Below the pieces are notes generated by a model, which saw only the letters and a program-made list of their open reading frames with translations, did no database searches and was not told where the DNA came from. Source: Myxococcales bacterium (GTDB lineage Bacteria; Myxococcota_A; Polyangia; Polyangiales; Ga0077539). Taken from it: a stretch of DNA of 39,454 bases. The position numbers were made by a program, and so were the translations under genes. This document shows positions 1 through 7,781 of this stretch, in pieces. Numbering within the stretch: position 1 is the first letter of the stretch; the number at the start of each line of letters is the position of its first letter. Where the stretch lies: positions 1 to 39,454 of the forward strand of contig JAAFIF010000090.1 of the NCBI GenBank assembly GCA_013298625.1, read 5' to 3'.

Positions 1-152
1 CCGTCGAAGACGATCTGCGCGTGGTAGTCCGCGATTCCGCCCGCGTCGAGGCACACGTCGTTTCCCCCGGCTCGGCCGATGGACGAGACCGCTTTGTACA
101 GAGGAAACAGTTGGCCGCGTCCTGCGGCCCCGATCCAACGAAGACAGGGCAT
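1..152 (-). CDS. FHA-domain protein, N-terminal part (runs off left edge)
   Basis: Reading leftwards from an ATG at 152 gives an open frame to the window edge, about 50 residues. It starts MPCLRWIGAAG and continues with IGRAGGNDVCL and IADYHAQIVFDG. This matches the start of a forkhead-associated domain: the GR of the first phosphothreonine-binding loop, the N-D-V strand, and the S/D-x-H-A-x-I motif. FHA domains bind phosphothreonine peptides and in myxobacteria often sit at the N-terminus of sigma-54 activators or other signalling proteins; the remainder is outside the window, so the effector is unknown. An in-frame TGA lies two codons upstream, so the ATG at 152 is the only reasonable start. 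Confidence 0.72.
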   Translation of the reverse strand, partial: MPCLRWIGAAGRGQLFPLYKAVSSIGRAGGNDVCLDAGGIADYHAQIVFD

Positions 153-386
153 TGATCACTCCCGAAGCCGCGCCCACCGTGTGCACACGCCGTCGCGGTC
201 CGCCGCAGCATAGCAACTTCGACCCACACACTCGTGCTTTGCAGCAAGGCCGGAAACAACGCAGTCTGGTTGTGGATTTCAAAGCTTGACAGCCTCGCGG
301 CCGCCAGGGTACCAACCTCGCCCGTGCGGCGTTTCGCCCGTGTTTCGCTGTGGCAGGCGGTCGCACCCACACTGGAGGACGAAACA
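153..386. other. Divergent intergenic region
   Basis: About 230 bases between the leftward FHA gene and the rightward small lipoprotein. Apart from the promoter candidate at 286-315 and the ribosome binding site near 374-380, I see no gene, repeat or RNA structure here. Confidence 0.5.
286..315 (+). promoter_or_regulatory. Candidate sigma-70-type promoter for the lipoprotein at 387
   Basis: A perfect -35 hexamer TTGACA (286-291) is followed after 18 bases by TACCAA (310-315), a weak -10. Transcription would begin near 322, leaving a leader of about 65 nucleotides. Perfect TTGACA is uncommon in such GC-rich sequence, but the -10 is poor. Confidence 0.42.
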
Positions 387-599
387 ATGAAGCGCGTTCT
401 GGTTCTGCTCTCGGTTACTGCTCTCGTCGGTGCGATCGCCATGGCTTGCGGCGGCGGTTCGGCGGACACCTCGTCGACCGGCACCTCGTCGTCGTCGGGC
501 ACCTCGTCGGGCGGCACGGACACCTCGTCGTCGACCACGACGTCGTCGACGACCGACGCCGACGCCGGCGCTCCCGCTTCGTCGGGCGCCGCCATGTGA
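387..599 (+). CDS. Small Ser/Thr-rich lipoprotein
   Basis: A 70-residue protein with a lipoprotein signal: MKR, a hydrophobic stretch (VLVLLSVTALVGAIAM) and a cysteine in the lipobox IAMAC at residue 20. The mature part is almost entirely Ser, Thr, Gly and Asp in low-complexity runs with no recognisable domain, so it is probably a short flexible envelope-anchored peptide. The ATG at 387 has a GGAGG-type site (TGGAGGAC) about 8 bases upstream; a longer frame from 234 would bury the signal peptide and is rejected. It is closed by a strong intrinsic terminator at 640-672. Function unknown. Confidence 0.7.
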   Translation: MKRVLVLLSVTALVGAIAMACGGGSADTSSTGTSSSSGTSSGGTDTSSSTTTSSTTDADAGAPASSGAAM

Positions 600-639
600 T
601 TCGTTCGCCACTGCTTCACCGCGTGGCGACGATCTGTCG

Positions 640-672
640 AAAGGCGTTCTTCCTTCGGGAAGAGCGCCTTTT
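640..672 (+). terminator. Rho-independent terminator
   Basis: AAAGGCGTTCTTCC and GGAAGAGCGCCTTTT form a 14-base-pair stem (one G-T wobble) closed by a TTCG tetraloop, ending in a short T run. It lies 41 bases after the stop of the lipoprotein at 387-599 and is the clearest intrinsic terminator in the window. Confidence 0.88.
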
Positions 673-698
673 GGCATTTCTCCGTCCCGGCGTACGCT
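671..698 (+). promoter_or_regulatory. Candidate promoter for the lipoprotein at 709
   Basis: TTGGCA (671-676) is followed after 16 bases by TACGCT (693-698). If used, transcription would start near 705, only a few bases before the GTG at 709, giving an almost leaderless message; no Shine-Dalgarno sequence is visible there. The match is partial. Confidence 0.28.
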
Positions 699-708
699 GC
701 TCGGCGCT

Positions 709-882
709 GTGAAGACACCCTCCCTCGTCGCCCTGGGCGCCGTGCTCGTGCTCGTCGCCTCGCTCGTCGCGTGCCAGCGCTCTGCGCTTTCTGCCAACAC
801 CGACGGAACCACCACCACCCAAGCCTCCAGCGGCAGCGAGCCGCAGAGCGAGCCCGCCGCCGACGCTGCAGTGTCCGACTGA
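709..882 (+). CDS. Small lipoprotein
   Basis: A 57-residue protein starting at GTG (709): VKTPSLVALGAV, a hydrophobic stretch and a lipobox ending VASLVAC with the cysteine at about residue 21. The mature region is about 36 residues, rich in Ser, Thr, Ala and Glu, with no domain. It follows the terminator at 640-672, so it needs its own promoter. A longer frame from 430 is open, but only the part after 709 has sensible lipoprotein composition. It converges on the gene at 895-1839. The start is uncertain because no ribosome binding site is seen. Confidence 0.5.
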   Translation: MKTPSLVALGAVLVLVASLVACQRSALSANTDGTTTTQASSGSEPQSEPAADAAVSD

Positions 883-894
883 CGGCCCCGCGCT

Positions 895-1839
895 TCAGAA
901 GCTCGCGCCGAGCCAGAGCGTGGGAGCTCCAGCGGTCGGCAGCACCGCGATCTGAATCCGCTCGAACCCCGGCGGCGGCACGCGCGGACGCACCTCCCTT
1001 CGCTCGGTGCGGATCGTCATGAACGCGTGAATCGCCCCGCCGATCAGCACCGCGCCGAAGCCGCTCCACGCGGACACTTGCACGACGCGCAACCCGAGGT
1101 CCGCCGCGCCTGCGGCCTGGTCGGAGTTGGGTTCGATGCACGATCGCCCCGCGTTGTAGGCGTCGAAGCCCGTCGTGTCGCGCACGAGCGCGTGGCACAG
1201 CGGGATCGTCATCAACGCGATCCCCGCGAGCGCGATCTCGCTCGTCAGAAACGCCACTCCTGCGCCGGTCTGCCCGCTGACGAACTGCGGAATCCCCAGC
1301 GGAGCGAGCGCTGTCCACGGCGACTGCCGCACGAGCACGGTCTCTCGCGTCGCGAGCTCGCGCAGCAGGTTCACCTGCGCGATCCGCCGCGCGTCCCGCT
1401 GGATCGCGGCGTCTCGTCGCTGCTCGCGCAGCGCGTTGAGGATGGGCAACATCCGCTGTCGCGTGTCGTAGAAGAGCGACTGCAGCGGCGGCGAGAAGAG
1501 CACTGGGCTCAGCGCCGCGTCGGGGTTGTCCCGCAGGATCGCCTCGATCACCTGCTCGGCCTGCGCGCGCTGGCCCATCGAGAAGAGCGCGGCGGCGTAG
1601 TACTTTCGCGCGGGCTCGACGAGCTCAGCGCGCACCGCCACCGGCTCGACGCCCACCAGCCGGCGCAGCTGCACCGCGGCCTGCGCAAACTCTCCGGCGC
1701 CGAAGTTGTCGCGCGCGATGAGAAAGTCATCGACGTCATCAGCGCACGCCGTCGCGCTCGCCGCAGACACCGAGGCGGCGATCGCGAGGGCGAGGACCGA
1801 AGACGCTCTTCGCTGCGCGAGTCGTGACGAAATCAGCAC
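895..1839 (-). CDS. Exported protein with possible TPR-like N-terminal half
   Basis: About 314 residues from a GTG at 1839, 11 bases after the stop of the kinase gene, so the two are probably cotranscribed. It begins with a signal-peptide-like stretch (SVLALAIAASVSAASATA-C). Residues about 35-110 are helical and Ala/Gln-rich (ARDNFGAGEFAQAAVQLRR and similar), like TPR repeats of cell-envelope proteins. The C-terminal half has two hydrophobic segments (EIALAGIALMTIPLC and GFGAVLIGGAIHAFMTI) after GIPQFVSGQTGAGVAF, similar in style to small myxobacterial envelope proteins. No enzyme motif. Its place behind a sensor kinase suggests a partner or reporter of envelope state. The longer frame to 1974 overlaps the kinase gene and is not preferred. 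Confidence 0.6.
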   Translation of the reverse strand: MLISSRLAQRRASSVLALAIAASVSAASATACADDVDDFLIARDNFGAGEFAQAAVQLRRLVGVEPVAVRAELVEPARKYYAAALFSMGQRAQAEQVIEAILRDNPDAALSPVLFSPPLQSLFYDTRQRMLPILNALREQRRDAAIQRDARRIAQVNLLRELATRETVLVRQSPWTALAPLGIPQFVSGQTGAGVAFLTSEIALAGIALMTIPLCHALVRDTTGFDAYNAGRSCIEPNSDQAAGAADLGLRVVQVSAWSGFGAVLIGGAIHAFMTIRTERREVRPRVPPPGFERIQIAVLPTAGAPTLWLGASF

Positions 1840-1849
1840 TGCATCGCCT

Positions 1850-3781
1850 TCACGGTGACGGCTGGGACACCGGGGTCGCGCGCGCGACGCACGCGAAGCG
1901 CGGGCTCGTGAGCCGAAGCGGAACTCCCTCGGCCGTCGGTTGCACATCGATCGCCCACGGCGCCGGCCGCGCACAAGAAGAATCCACGGGAATCACCTGC
2001 ACCACGTGCGGCCCCGGCGAAAGCGGGTACTCGATCCCGTTGTCGTGCTCGCGCGCGTCTCGTCCATCGATCGAGATCAACCCGCCCGGACCGCGAACGA
2101 TCAGCCGCACGTTCACGATCTCGCCCGTCGGCTGCGTCCCGCGAACGAGCGACGTCCCCGTGCGCGCGTTGGCCGAGGGGCCCGCGCGGTTGCCCGTCGA
2201 AGCGACGGTCGAGTGACAGTTGAACGCCGGGCTCATCAGCTCTTGCACCGCGCCGCTCGGGCTCGAACGCACAGTGATTCGCCACGGCGCCGGCCGCTCG
2301 CACTGCGGGTCCTCGGGGATCACTTGGATCTCGTGCGCTCCCACGCTGAGCCTGTGCTCGTAGTCGCTCGCGTACGCGAACGGGTCAGACCCGTCGATCG
2401 CCAGACGCCCCGCCATCCCGCGCAGCACGAGCTTCACGCGCGGGTCCGTCATCCTCGCCGCGCGCTGCACGGTCGCTGCGTCCGCGGTCTCTGCCGCGCT
2501 CGCGACGAAGCCCGTCGGCATCGAGCTCGACGCGTCCTCGAGCGTCGCTGCTGCGCTGCCTGCCGTCACGCCTGCGTCATCGCGCGCGCTCTCTCGTCCC
2601 GTCGCGAGCGGCCCGTGGTGGCTCTCTGGGCGAACGTTGGGCCGCCGCGTGTGCAGCGCTCGCACCGCGCCGACCACCACCGCCGCGCTCAACAGCGCGC
2701 TCGCTGACACCAGCGCCGCCGCGCGCATCGCTCGCTCGCGCTGCCGTCGCTTGGCGACCGAACGCACGAGCTCGACGACCTTCATGTTGGTCGGGTCGAG
2801 CGCGAGCGCCCGATTGAAGTACGCCATCGCCTCGGGCACGCGCTTGCCGTCGCGCGCCTTGCGGCCGCGCTCGGGCAGCACCTCGAGCAGCCGCTGCTTG
2901 TGCGCGATCGCGAAGCCCTCGGGGTCCGCGAAGTACTCGACCAGCTTCTTGCCGGGCTCGTCCCAGCCGACCTCCGCGCAGAACTCACACAGCGCGCTCC
3001 GCAGCGCCGCCGCGTCGACGTAGCGGTCGTCGATCTTGCGCGCCATGCACTTGCGGATGATCGCGCCGAAGCGCTCTCCGAGCGTGGGCTCGGCGCGGAC
3101 CGGATCGACGTAGTCCGCCTCGAGGATCTTGCGCAGCAACGCGTGCGCGACGGGCGCTTCGAAGGGCAGCCGGCCGACGGCCAGCACGTAGAGCACCGTC
3201 CCCAGCGAAAACAGATCGGTCCGCGCGTCCACAGGGCCCGCGTCGATCTGCTCGGGCGCCATGTGCGCGGGGGATCCCAGGATCTGCCCCGTCACGGTCA
3301 TCCCGCTGCCGTCGGCGATGTGCGCGATGCCGAAGTCCGTGAGCTTCAGCACGCCGCCCTTGTGCAGCAGGATGTTGTCCGGCTTCACGTCGCGGTGAAC
3401 CACGCCCTGCGCGTGCGCGCACGAGAGCGCGTCGCACAGCACGATGCCGATCGCCGCCACGATTTCGGCGGGCATCGGCATGCGCGACTCGGCGAAGCGC
3501 CGCAGCGTCGGCCCGTCGAGCAGCTCGGTCACCATGAACGACTCGCGGTCCGCCTCGACGCTGAAGTCGAAGACCTCGACGATGTTCGGGTGCCTCAATC
3601 GCGCGGCCGACTGCGCCTCGCGCAAGAAGCGCTGGCGGCTCTCGATGTCCGACGAGAGGTGAGGGTGCAGCACCTTCACCGCCACTTCGCGCAAGAGCTG
3701 AGGGTCGCGCGCTCGATACACGACCGCCATACCGCCGTGCCCGAGCTCTCCGAGCACCTCGTAGCGGCCGATCGAACGCAC
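1850..3781 (-). CDS. Membrane Ser/Thr protein kinase with duplicated extracytoplasmic domain
   Basis: About 643 residues from a GTG at 3781, with GAGGA about 8 bases upstream. Residues 7-270 are a complete Hanks-type kinase: glycine loop GELGHGGMAVVY, ATP lysine K36 in VAVKVL, helix-C E55, catalytic HRDVKPDN with D131, DFG with D149, and APE at 175-177. It should be active (RD class). A short region with a TPR-like motif (AMAYFNRALALDPTN) follows, then one transmembrane helix at about 351-373. The external part is low complexity, then two related copies of a beta-rich module (about 455-535 and 555-640), both with the pattern V-x-L/I-x-R-G, IDG, H-x-x-Q-V-I-P, C-x-R-P-A-P-W. Two cysteines per copy may pair. 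The ligand is unknown. A more upstream start would add an Arg-rich, unlikely segment. Confidence 0.9.
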   Translation of the reverse strand: MRSIGRYEVLGELGHGGMAVVYRARDPQLLREVAVKVLHPHLSSDIESRQRFLREAQSAARLRHPNIVEVFDFSVEADRESFMVTELLDGPTLRRFAESRMPMPAEIVAAIGIVLCDALSCAHAQGVVHRDVKPDNILLHKGGVLKLTDFGIAHIADGSGMTVTGQILGSPAHMAPEQIDAGPVDARTDLFSLGTVLYVLAVGRLPFEAPVAHALLRKILEADYVDPVRAEPTLGERFGAIIRKCMARKIDDRYVDAAALRSALCEFCAEVGWDEPGKKLVEYFADPEGFAIAHKQRLLEVLPERGRKARDGKRVPEAMAYFNRALALDPTNMKVVELVRSVAKRRQRERAMRAAALVSASALLSAAVVVGAVRALHTRRPNVRPESHHGPLATGRESARDDAGVTAGSAAATLEDASSSMPTGFVASAAETADAATVQRAARMTDPRVKLVLRGMAGRLAIDGSDPFAYASDYEHRLSVGAHEIQVIPEDPQCERPAPWRITVRSSPSGAVQELMSPAFNCHSTVASTGNRAGPSANARTGTSLVRGTQPTGEIVNVRLIVRGPGGLISIDGRDAREHDNGIEYPLSPGPHVVQVIPVDSSCARPAPWAIDVQPTAEGVPLRLTSPRFACVARATPVSQPSP

Positions 3782-4002
3782 TCGATCCTCGGCTGCGGAT
3801 GACAGCAATGTTGCAGCGAGAGTGTACCTCGCGCGCTCCGATGGACAAGCGCGGGCAGCAACGTACCGCCCTGGTCGCGCGCTTCTTGTCCTGCCACAAA
3901 GCCCCGCGCGGCGCTCGCGCATCCCCCCTTTCGGCCGTCGCAGGCGGCGGTACGATCGGGCGCTCGTCGCGCGGTGCGACCAGCGAACGCAGGAGTTCTC
4001 CG

Positions 4003-5316
4003 ATGATTCGTCGGGCGCGTGCGTGGGCGGGGGCGTTGATGATCGTGCAGGCGCAGAGCGCCGCGGCGTCGGCGAGCACGCCGGTGAACGAAATGGCCCG
4101 CATCGAGCAGCGCGAGCGGCAGGGCGATCACGACGGCGCCGCGCGGGGTTGGATCGCGCTGCTCGCGTCGCCTGCGGCCCGGTCGATCGATCGCTCGGCG
4201 CTCGTTGGGCGCGCCGATCACGTGGTGACCCTCGTGCGCGCCGCGCGCTCGGACCGAGAGGGGTTCGCGGCGTGCGAGCAGCTCGCCGCCCGCATCGAAG
4301 ACGACGGTGACTCGACGCGCGCCCGCGCGGCGCTCTCGTTGAGGCTGCGCTGCGCCGAGAGCGAGCTCGCCGCCCTCGCCGAACGCCGCCGCGCCGCAGG
4401 TCCAGTCGGCCCCGAGCTCTACGCGATCGAGCGCGAGTCGCGGTCGCTCGCCGAGCGGCTCGTCGCGCTGCAAACCGACGCGCGCTCGCTGCGATCGCCG
4501 GTCGAGTCGGTGCTGGCCACGGCCCTGGTGGGGCGCGCCAGCGGGCTGCTCGGCGACGAAGCGGCTGCCAATCGAAGCGCGGTCGATGCGGCGAGGGCGT
4601 GGGCCGAGATGGTGGACGTCAGTGCGTTGCTGGCGGCGCTTCCTGCGGAGGCGAGGCCGCGTCGCGCTCGGGTCGAGCATCGGGTGGCGGACGCTCCTGT
4701 GCTCGTTGGGCGCGCGCGTGGGCCGAGCGACCGCGAGCGAGCGCTGCGCGCGTCCGTCGGCGACGCGCTGGTCGAGCGCACCTGGAGCGCCGTCGTCGAG
4801 CTCGTCTGGATCTCGATCGAGCGCGATCGTCGCGCGGTCACCAGCGCGCGGATCGAGCCCCTCGCTCGCGCGGCCAACGAGCTGCGCCGCGAGCGCTGGT
4901 ACTCGAGCGCCGTCGGCCCCGTGCTCGATCGTCACCGCGCGCTGCTCGAGCCCGCGATGCTCTCTCGCTACGAGGCCCTCTGGAGCGCCGACGCCACGAG
5001 CGCCCGCTTCGCCGCAGCCCTGCGCGTGGGCGAGCTCTTCATGGACTTCGGCGAGCGCAACCGCGCCGTGCAAGACACGCTCATCGAGCGCTCGTCCATG
5101 GCCGCCGCGCTGCGCGGCTACGTGAGCCCCGTCGATCAAGCGTACCTTCAGCAAGCGCGCGGCGTGTTCGAGCGCTGCGTGTCCGAAGCGCAGCGCGCGG
5201 GCGTCGACAACGCCTGGGTGCGCGCGTGCGGCCAACACTTGCGACGGCTGGGCGCGAGCAGCGGAGTCGTCCTCGACGAGCTCGTCCCCGCGGTGAGCAG
5301 CGCGCGCAGCGGGTGA
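4003..5316 (+). CDS. Exported protein of unknown function
   Basis: A 437-residue protein with AGGAG at 3991-3995 ahead of the ATG at 4003. It begins with a signal peptide (MIRRARAWAGALMIVQAQ followed by SAAASAS), so it is probably exported. The rest is helical, rich in Ala, Arg and Glu, with several short repeats of A-R-A-x-L type that suggest a helical-repeat (TPR-like) fold, and scattered cysteines. No catalytic motif is recognised. It is transcribed divergently from the kinase gene; the 221 bases between them hold no clear promoter. The frame is open upstream to 3799, but that extension lacks a signal sequence and a ribosome site. Confidence 0.7.
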   Translation: MIRRARAWAGALMIVQAQSAAASASTPVNEMARIEQRERQGDHDGAARGWIALLASPAARSIDRSALVGRADHVVTLVRAARSDREGFAACEQLAARIEDDGDSTRARAALSLRLRCAESELAALAERRRAAGPVGPELYAIERESRSLAERLVALQTDARSLRSPVESVLATALVGRASGLLGDEAAANRSAVDAARAWAEMVDVSALLAALPAEARPRRARVEHRVADAPVLVGRARGPSDRERALRASVGDALVERTWSAVVELVWISIERDRRAVTSARIEPLARAANELRRERWYSSAVGPVLDRHRALLEPAMLSRYEALWSADATSARFAAALRVGELFMDFGERNRAVQDTLIERSSMAAALRGYVSPVDQAYLQQARGVFERCVSEAQRAGVDNAWVRACGQHLRRLGASSGVVLDELVPAVSSARSG

Positions 5317-5416
5317 GGGATGGCCCTCGTCGCCACTAAATCACGCTCGGCCCGTCGGCTGTCCCCCATCCCCCCCTTCACAGTGAGCGCGCTGCTGCGC
5401 GACCCTTCGGCGCACC

Positions 5417-6157
5417 ATGACCGCCGCTCGTCGCCCTGCGAAGAAGCCCGCCGCTGCAACGAAGACCCCGCCCCTTGAGCTCGTCCCCTCGGCCAGCGCG
5501 CGCAAGGCGTACCCGAAGCTGCTCGAGGTCATTCACTCGGCGCAGGTCGACGAGGCCCGCGGCTTCGACGAGCGCTGGGAGGCCATCGAGCGCGTCCGCG
5601 CCAAGCACTATTACGTGCTCGAAGACGACACGCCCACGTTCGTCGCGTGGCTGAAGAAGCACGTCGGCGAGGCCGAGCGCACCGCCAACAGAAACCTCCG
5701 CGTCGCTGCGGTCGCGTCGCCCGCGGAGATCGTTCGGTACACGGTGAGCAAGATCAACCTCGCGCTCGCGATCCGAGACGCCCGCGAGCGCAACGCCGCG
5801 AAGGCGAAGGGCGTCGCGTACACGGCGCCCGAGCGCCCAGCGCCCATCGACATCGCAGCGCTGCGCTTCGACGTCACGCGCGAGGACAAGCGCCGCAAGG
5901 TCGACCTCGAAGCGGTCACGCAGAACGAGCTCGAGGCCCTTCTCAGCGAGCTCACCGGAAGCAAAGACCGCAGAGAACGCGCCGCCCGCGCCTCGCTCTC
6001 GCCCACGGCGAAGCGCGCCGCCGCCGCGCTCGCCGAGTCGTCCATGAAGAACATCACCGTCGCCGAGCACGACAACGAGCTCGCCTTCGACGGCGTCCGC
6101 GCCGATCAGCTGCGCGCGTTCGGAAGGCTGCTCGCGAAGCTCACCCCCGACGAGTGA
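5417..6157 (+). CDS. Unknown protein with basic N-terminal tail
   Basis: A 246-residue soluble protein. Residues 1-20 form a Lys/Ala/Pro-rich tail (MTAARRPAKKPAAATK) of the kind found on nucleoid-associated proteins. The remainder is charged and helical (SARKAYPKLLEVIHSAQ, FDERWEAIERVRAKHYYVL) with no recognised catalytic residues. No signal peptide or membrane segment. It may bind nucleic acid, but only the tail supports that. It stops immediately before a triple 21-base repeat and converges on the Kelch-like lipoprotein gene. Confidence 0.65.
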   Translation: MTAARRPAKKPAAATKTPPLELVPSASARKAYPKLLEVIHSAQVDEARGFDERWEAIERVRAKHYYVLEDDTPTFVAWLKKHVGEAERTANRNLRVAAVASPAEIVRYTVSKINLALAIRDARERNAAKAKGVAYTAPERPAPIDIAALRFDVTREDKRRKVDLEAVTQNELEALLSELTGSKDRRERAARASLSPTAKRAAAALAESSMKNITVAEHDNELAFDGVRADQLRAFGRLLAKLTPDE

Positions 6158-6218
6158 TCGGCCATCGCGTGCCGACGTTCGGCCATCGCGTGCCGACGAT
6201 CGGCCATCGCGTGCGGGA
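6158..6218. repeat. Three tandem 21-base units between convergent genes
   Basis: Unit TCGGCCATCGCGTGCCGACG plus A or T occurs at 6158-6178 and 6179-6199, with a third copy from 6200 that diverges in its last bases. TCGGC and GCCGA in each full unit can pair around an 8-base loop, giving a series of small hairpins. The array sits exactly between the stop codons of the convergent genes ending at 6157 and 6222, where it may act as a weak two-way terminator. Confidence 0.8.
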
Positions 6219-6221
6219 CGC

Positions 6222-7706
6222 TCACAGCGGCGGGAGCGGTCCGCGCACGAACCAGAGGTTCGCCGTCGCGCGGTTGGTCTCGCGGTCGATCCCGCCAGCG
6301 ATCATCACGGTGCCGTCGGCCATCGCGAGCACCGCGGGGTCTGCCGCGGGGATCGCGCGATCGCCGGGCACGCGGCGCAGCATGGCGACGTCCGTCGCGT
6401 CGAGGATGTCCACCGCGTAGTTGACCGCGTCCATCGGGCCGCGCCCGCCGGTGACCACCACGCGGCGGCCGTCGAAGCCCACCGCCGCGCGCATCGCTCG
6501 GCGCCGCGTCGAGAGCAGCTCGAGCTCGCCGCGCACGCACGCGGGCCCCGCGCTCGCGCCCCGCAAGCACTCCGCGTCGACGAGCGCGTCCCGCGCGGCC
6601 AACGCGGGCGTCGCGCTGGTGTTGTCGACGCCGCCGAGGACCAGCAATCGTGTGCAGCTTCCGTCGTTGTCGACCTGCACGCAGACGGCTTCGAACTCGC
6701 TGCGACGATCGAGGCTCGCCCCGAGGCTCGGCAGCGGCGTGGCGGCGGAGCCGGGGCTCCACAGCTCCATCGACGCGCACGTCGCGCACGCGGGGTCTTG
6801 ACCGCCGTACAAGAGGTACAGCGGCGCGGCGGTGGCCGTGCGCGGGCGCAGCTGAAGGACCCCTGCGCGCGCGCGAGGCGTGGCGAGGGCGTAGGTCACG
6901 GGTTCGACGTCGCCGAGGTTGTTCACGCGGTCGATGCGCGCCGAGCGCAGGCCGCCGTCGTCGCGGCCGCCGAGGACGTACGCGAAGTCTGTTCCGACGT
7001 CGGCGACGACCATCGCCGCGCGCAGGACCCGTCGCTCGGGCGGAACGGGGTTGACCGGCACGCTCCCCGTCGACGTATCCGTGAACACCAGCGCGCGCTC
7101 GGCGCGCAGCAAGAGCACGCCGCCGTTGGAGAGCGGGACCACCGAGGTGTCTCCGTCGAACGCCGCGCTGATCGTGAACGTAAACGGCCGCTGCGTGTGC
7201 GACGGCAGAAAGTACTGATCGGGCCTCGCGTCCGCGCCGCCCGGCGGAATCGTGTACGCGACCGCGCCGCTCGCGCGCGCCGAGACCAGCGTGAAGTCTG
7301 CGCGCGCAGAGGTCATCACGCCGCCGGGCGCGAGCACGACGCTGTCCGTGGGTTGAACGAACACCCGAAGCTGCTGCGATCCGACGTTGAGCCACGCGAC
7401 GCCAGGCGTCGCTCCTTGCGCGAGCAGCGTGCTCTCGCGCAGGACGTCCACGCGCAGCCGCGCGATCGAGCGCGGGTCCGTGGGGCGGAGGTCCAGGTTG
7501 AACTGCGCTCCGGACGTGACGCTCACCTCGCGCACGGACATCGCGTCCCCTTCGAAGCCGATGCGCACGCGCGTCGCGCCCATCGCGCCCGTAAACGGGT
7601 TGGCCCCGCTCGGGCCGACCACGCTCACGTCGATCGCGACGTCCTTCTGGCACGCCGCGAACAACGCCGCCGCGCAACCGATCCACCGCACTCTGCTCTG
7701 CTTCAC
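6222..7706 (-). CDS. Kelch-like beta-propeller lipoprotein
   Basis: A 494-residue lipoprotein: N-terminus MKQSRVRWIGCAAALFAAC with lipobox cysteine C19. The first 170 residues are beta-rich without a known domain (repeats of V-R-V/I, D-V-S-V). From about 200 onward there are recurrent Kelch-type blades marked by hydrophobic-GG motifs: VLGGRDDGG, LYGGQD, VLGGVDN, VVTGGRGPMD and MIAGGIDRETNR, each about 50-60 residues apart. A cell-surface or periplasmic beta-propeller is expected, probably for protein or carbohydrate binding. Several cysteines (CATCAS, CVQV, DGSC) may form disulfides. It is divergent from pabB with a 75-base gap. Confidence 0.8.
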   Translation of the reverse strand: MKQSRVRWIGCAAALFAACQKDVAIDVSVVGPSGANPFTGAMGATRVRIGFEGDAMSVREVSVTSGAQFNLDLRPTDPRSIARLRVDVLRESTLLAQGATPGVAWLNVGSQQLRVFVQPTDSVVLAPGGVMTSARADFTLVSARASGAVAYTIPPGGADARPDQYFLPSHTQRPFTFTISAAFDGDTSVVPLSNGGVLLLRAERALVFTDTSTGSVPVNPVPPERRVLRAAMVVADVGTDFAYVLGGRDDGGLRSARIDRVNNLGDVEPVTYALATPRARAGVLQLRPRTATAAPLYLLYGGQDPACATCASMELWSPGSAATPLPSLGASLDRRSEFEAVCVQVDNDGSCTRLLVLGGVDNTSATPALAARDALVDAECLRGASAGPACVRGELELLSTRRRAMRAAVGFDGRRVVVTGGRGPMDAVNYAVDILDATDVAMLRRVPGDRAIPAADPAVLAMADGTVMIAGGIDRETNRATANLWFVRGPLPPL

Positions 7707-7781
7707 GCGCTCGCCGCTTTACCACCGACCGCGCGCTCGCGGTACAACCCCAGACCGTTGCGCGCTCCAACCACGACCGAG

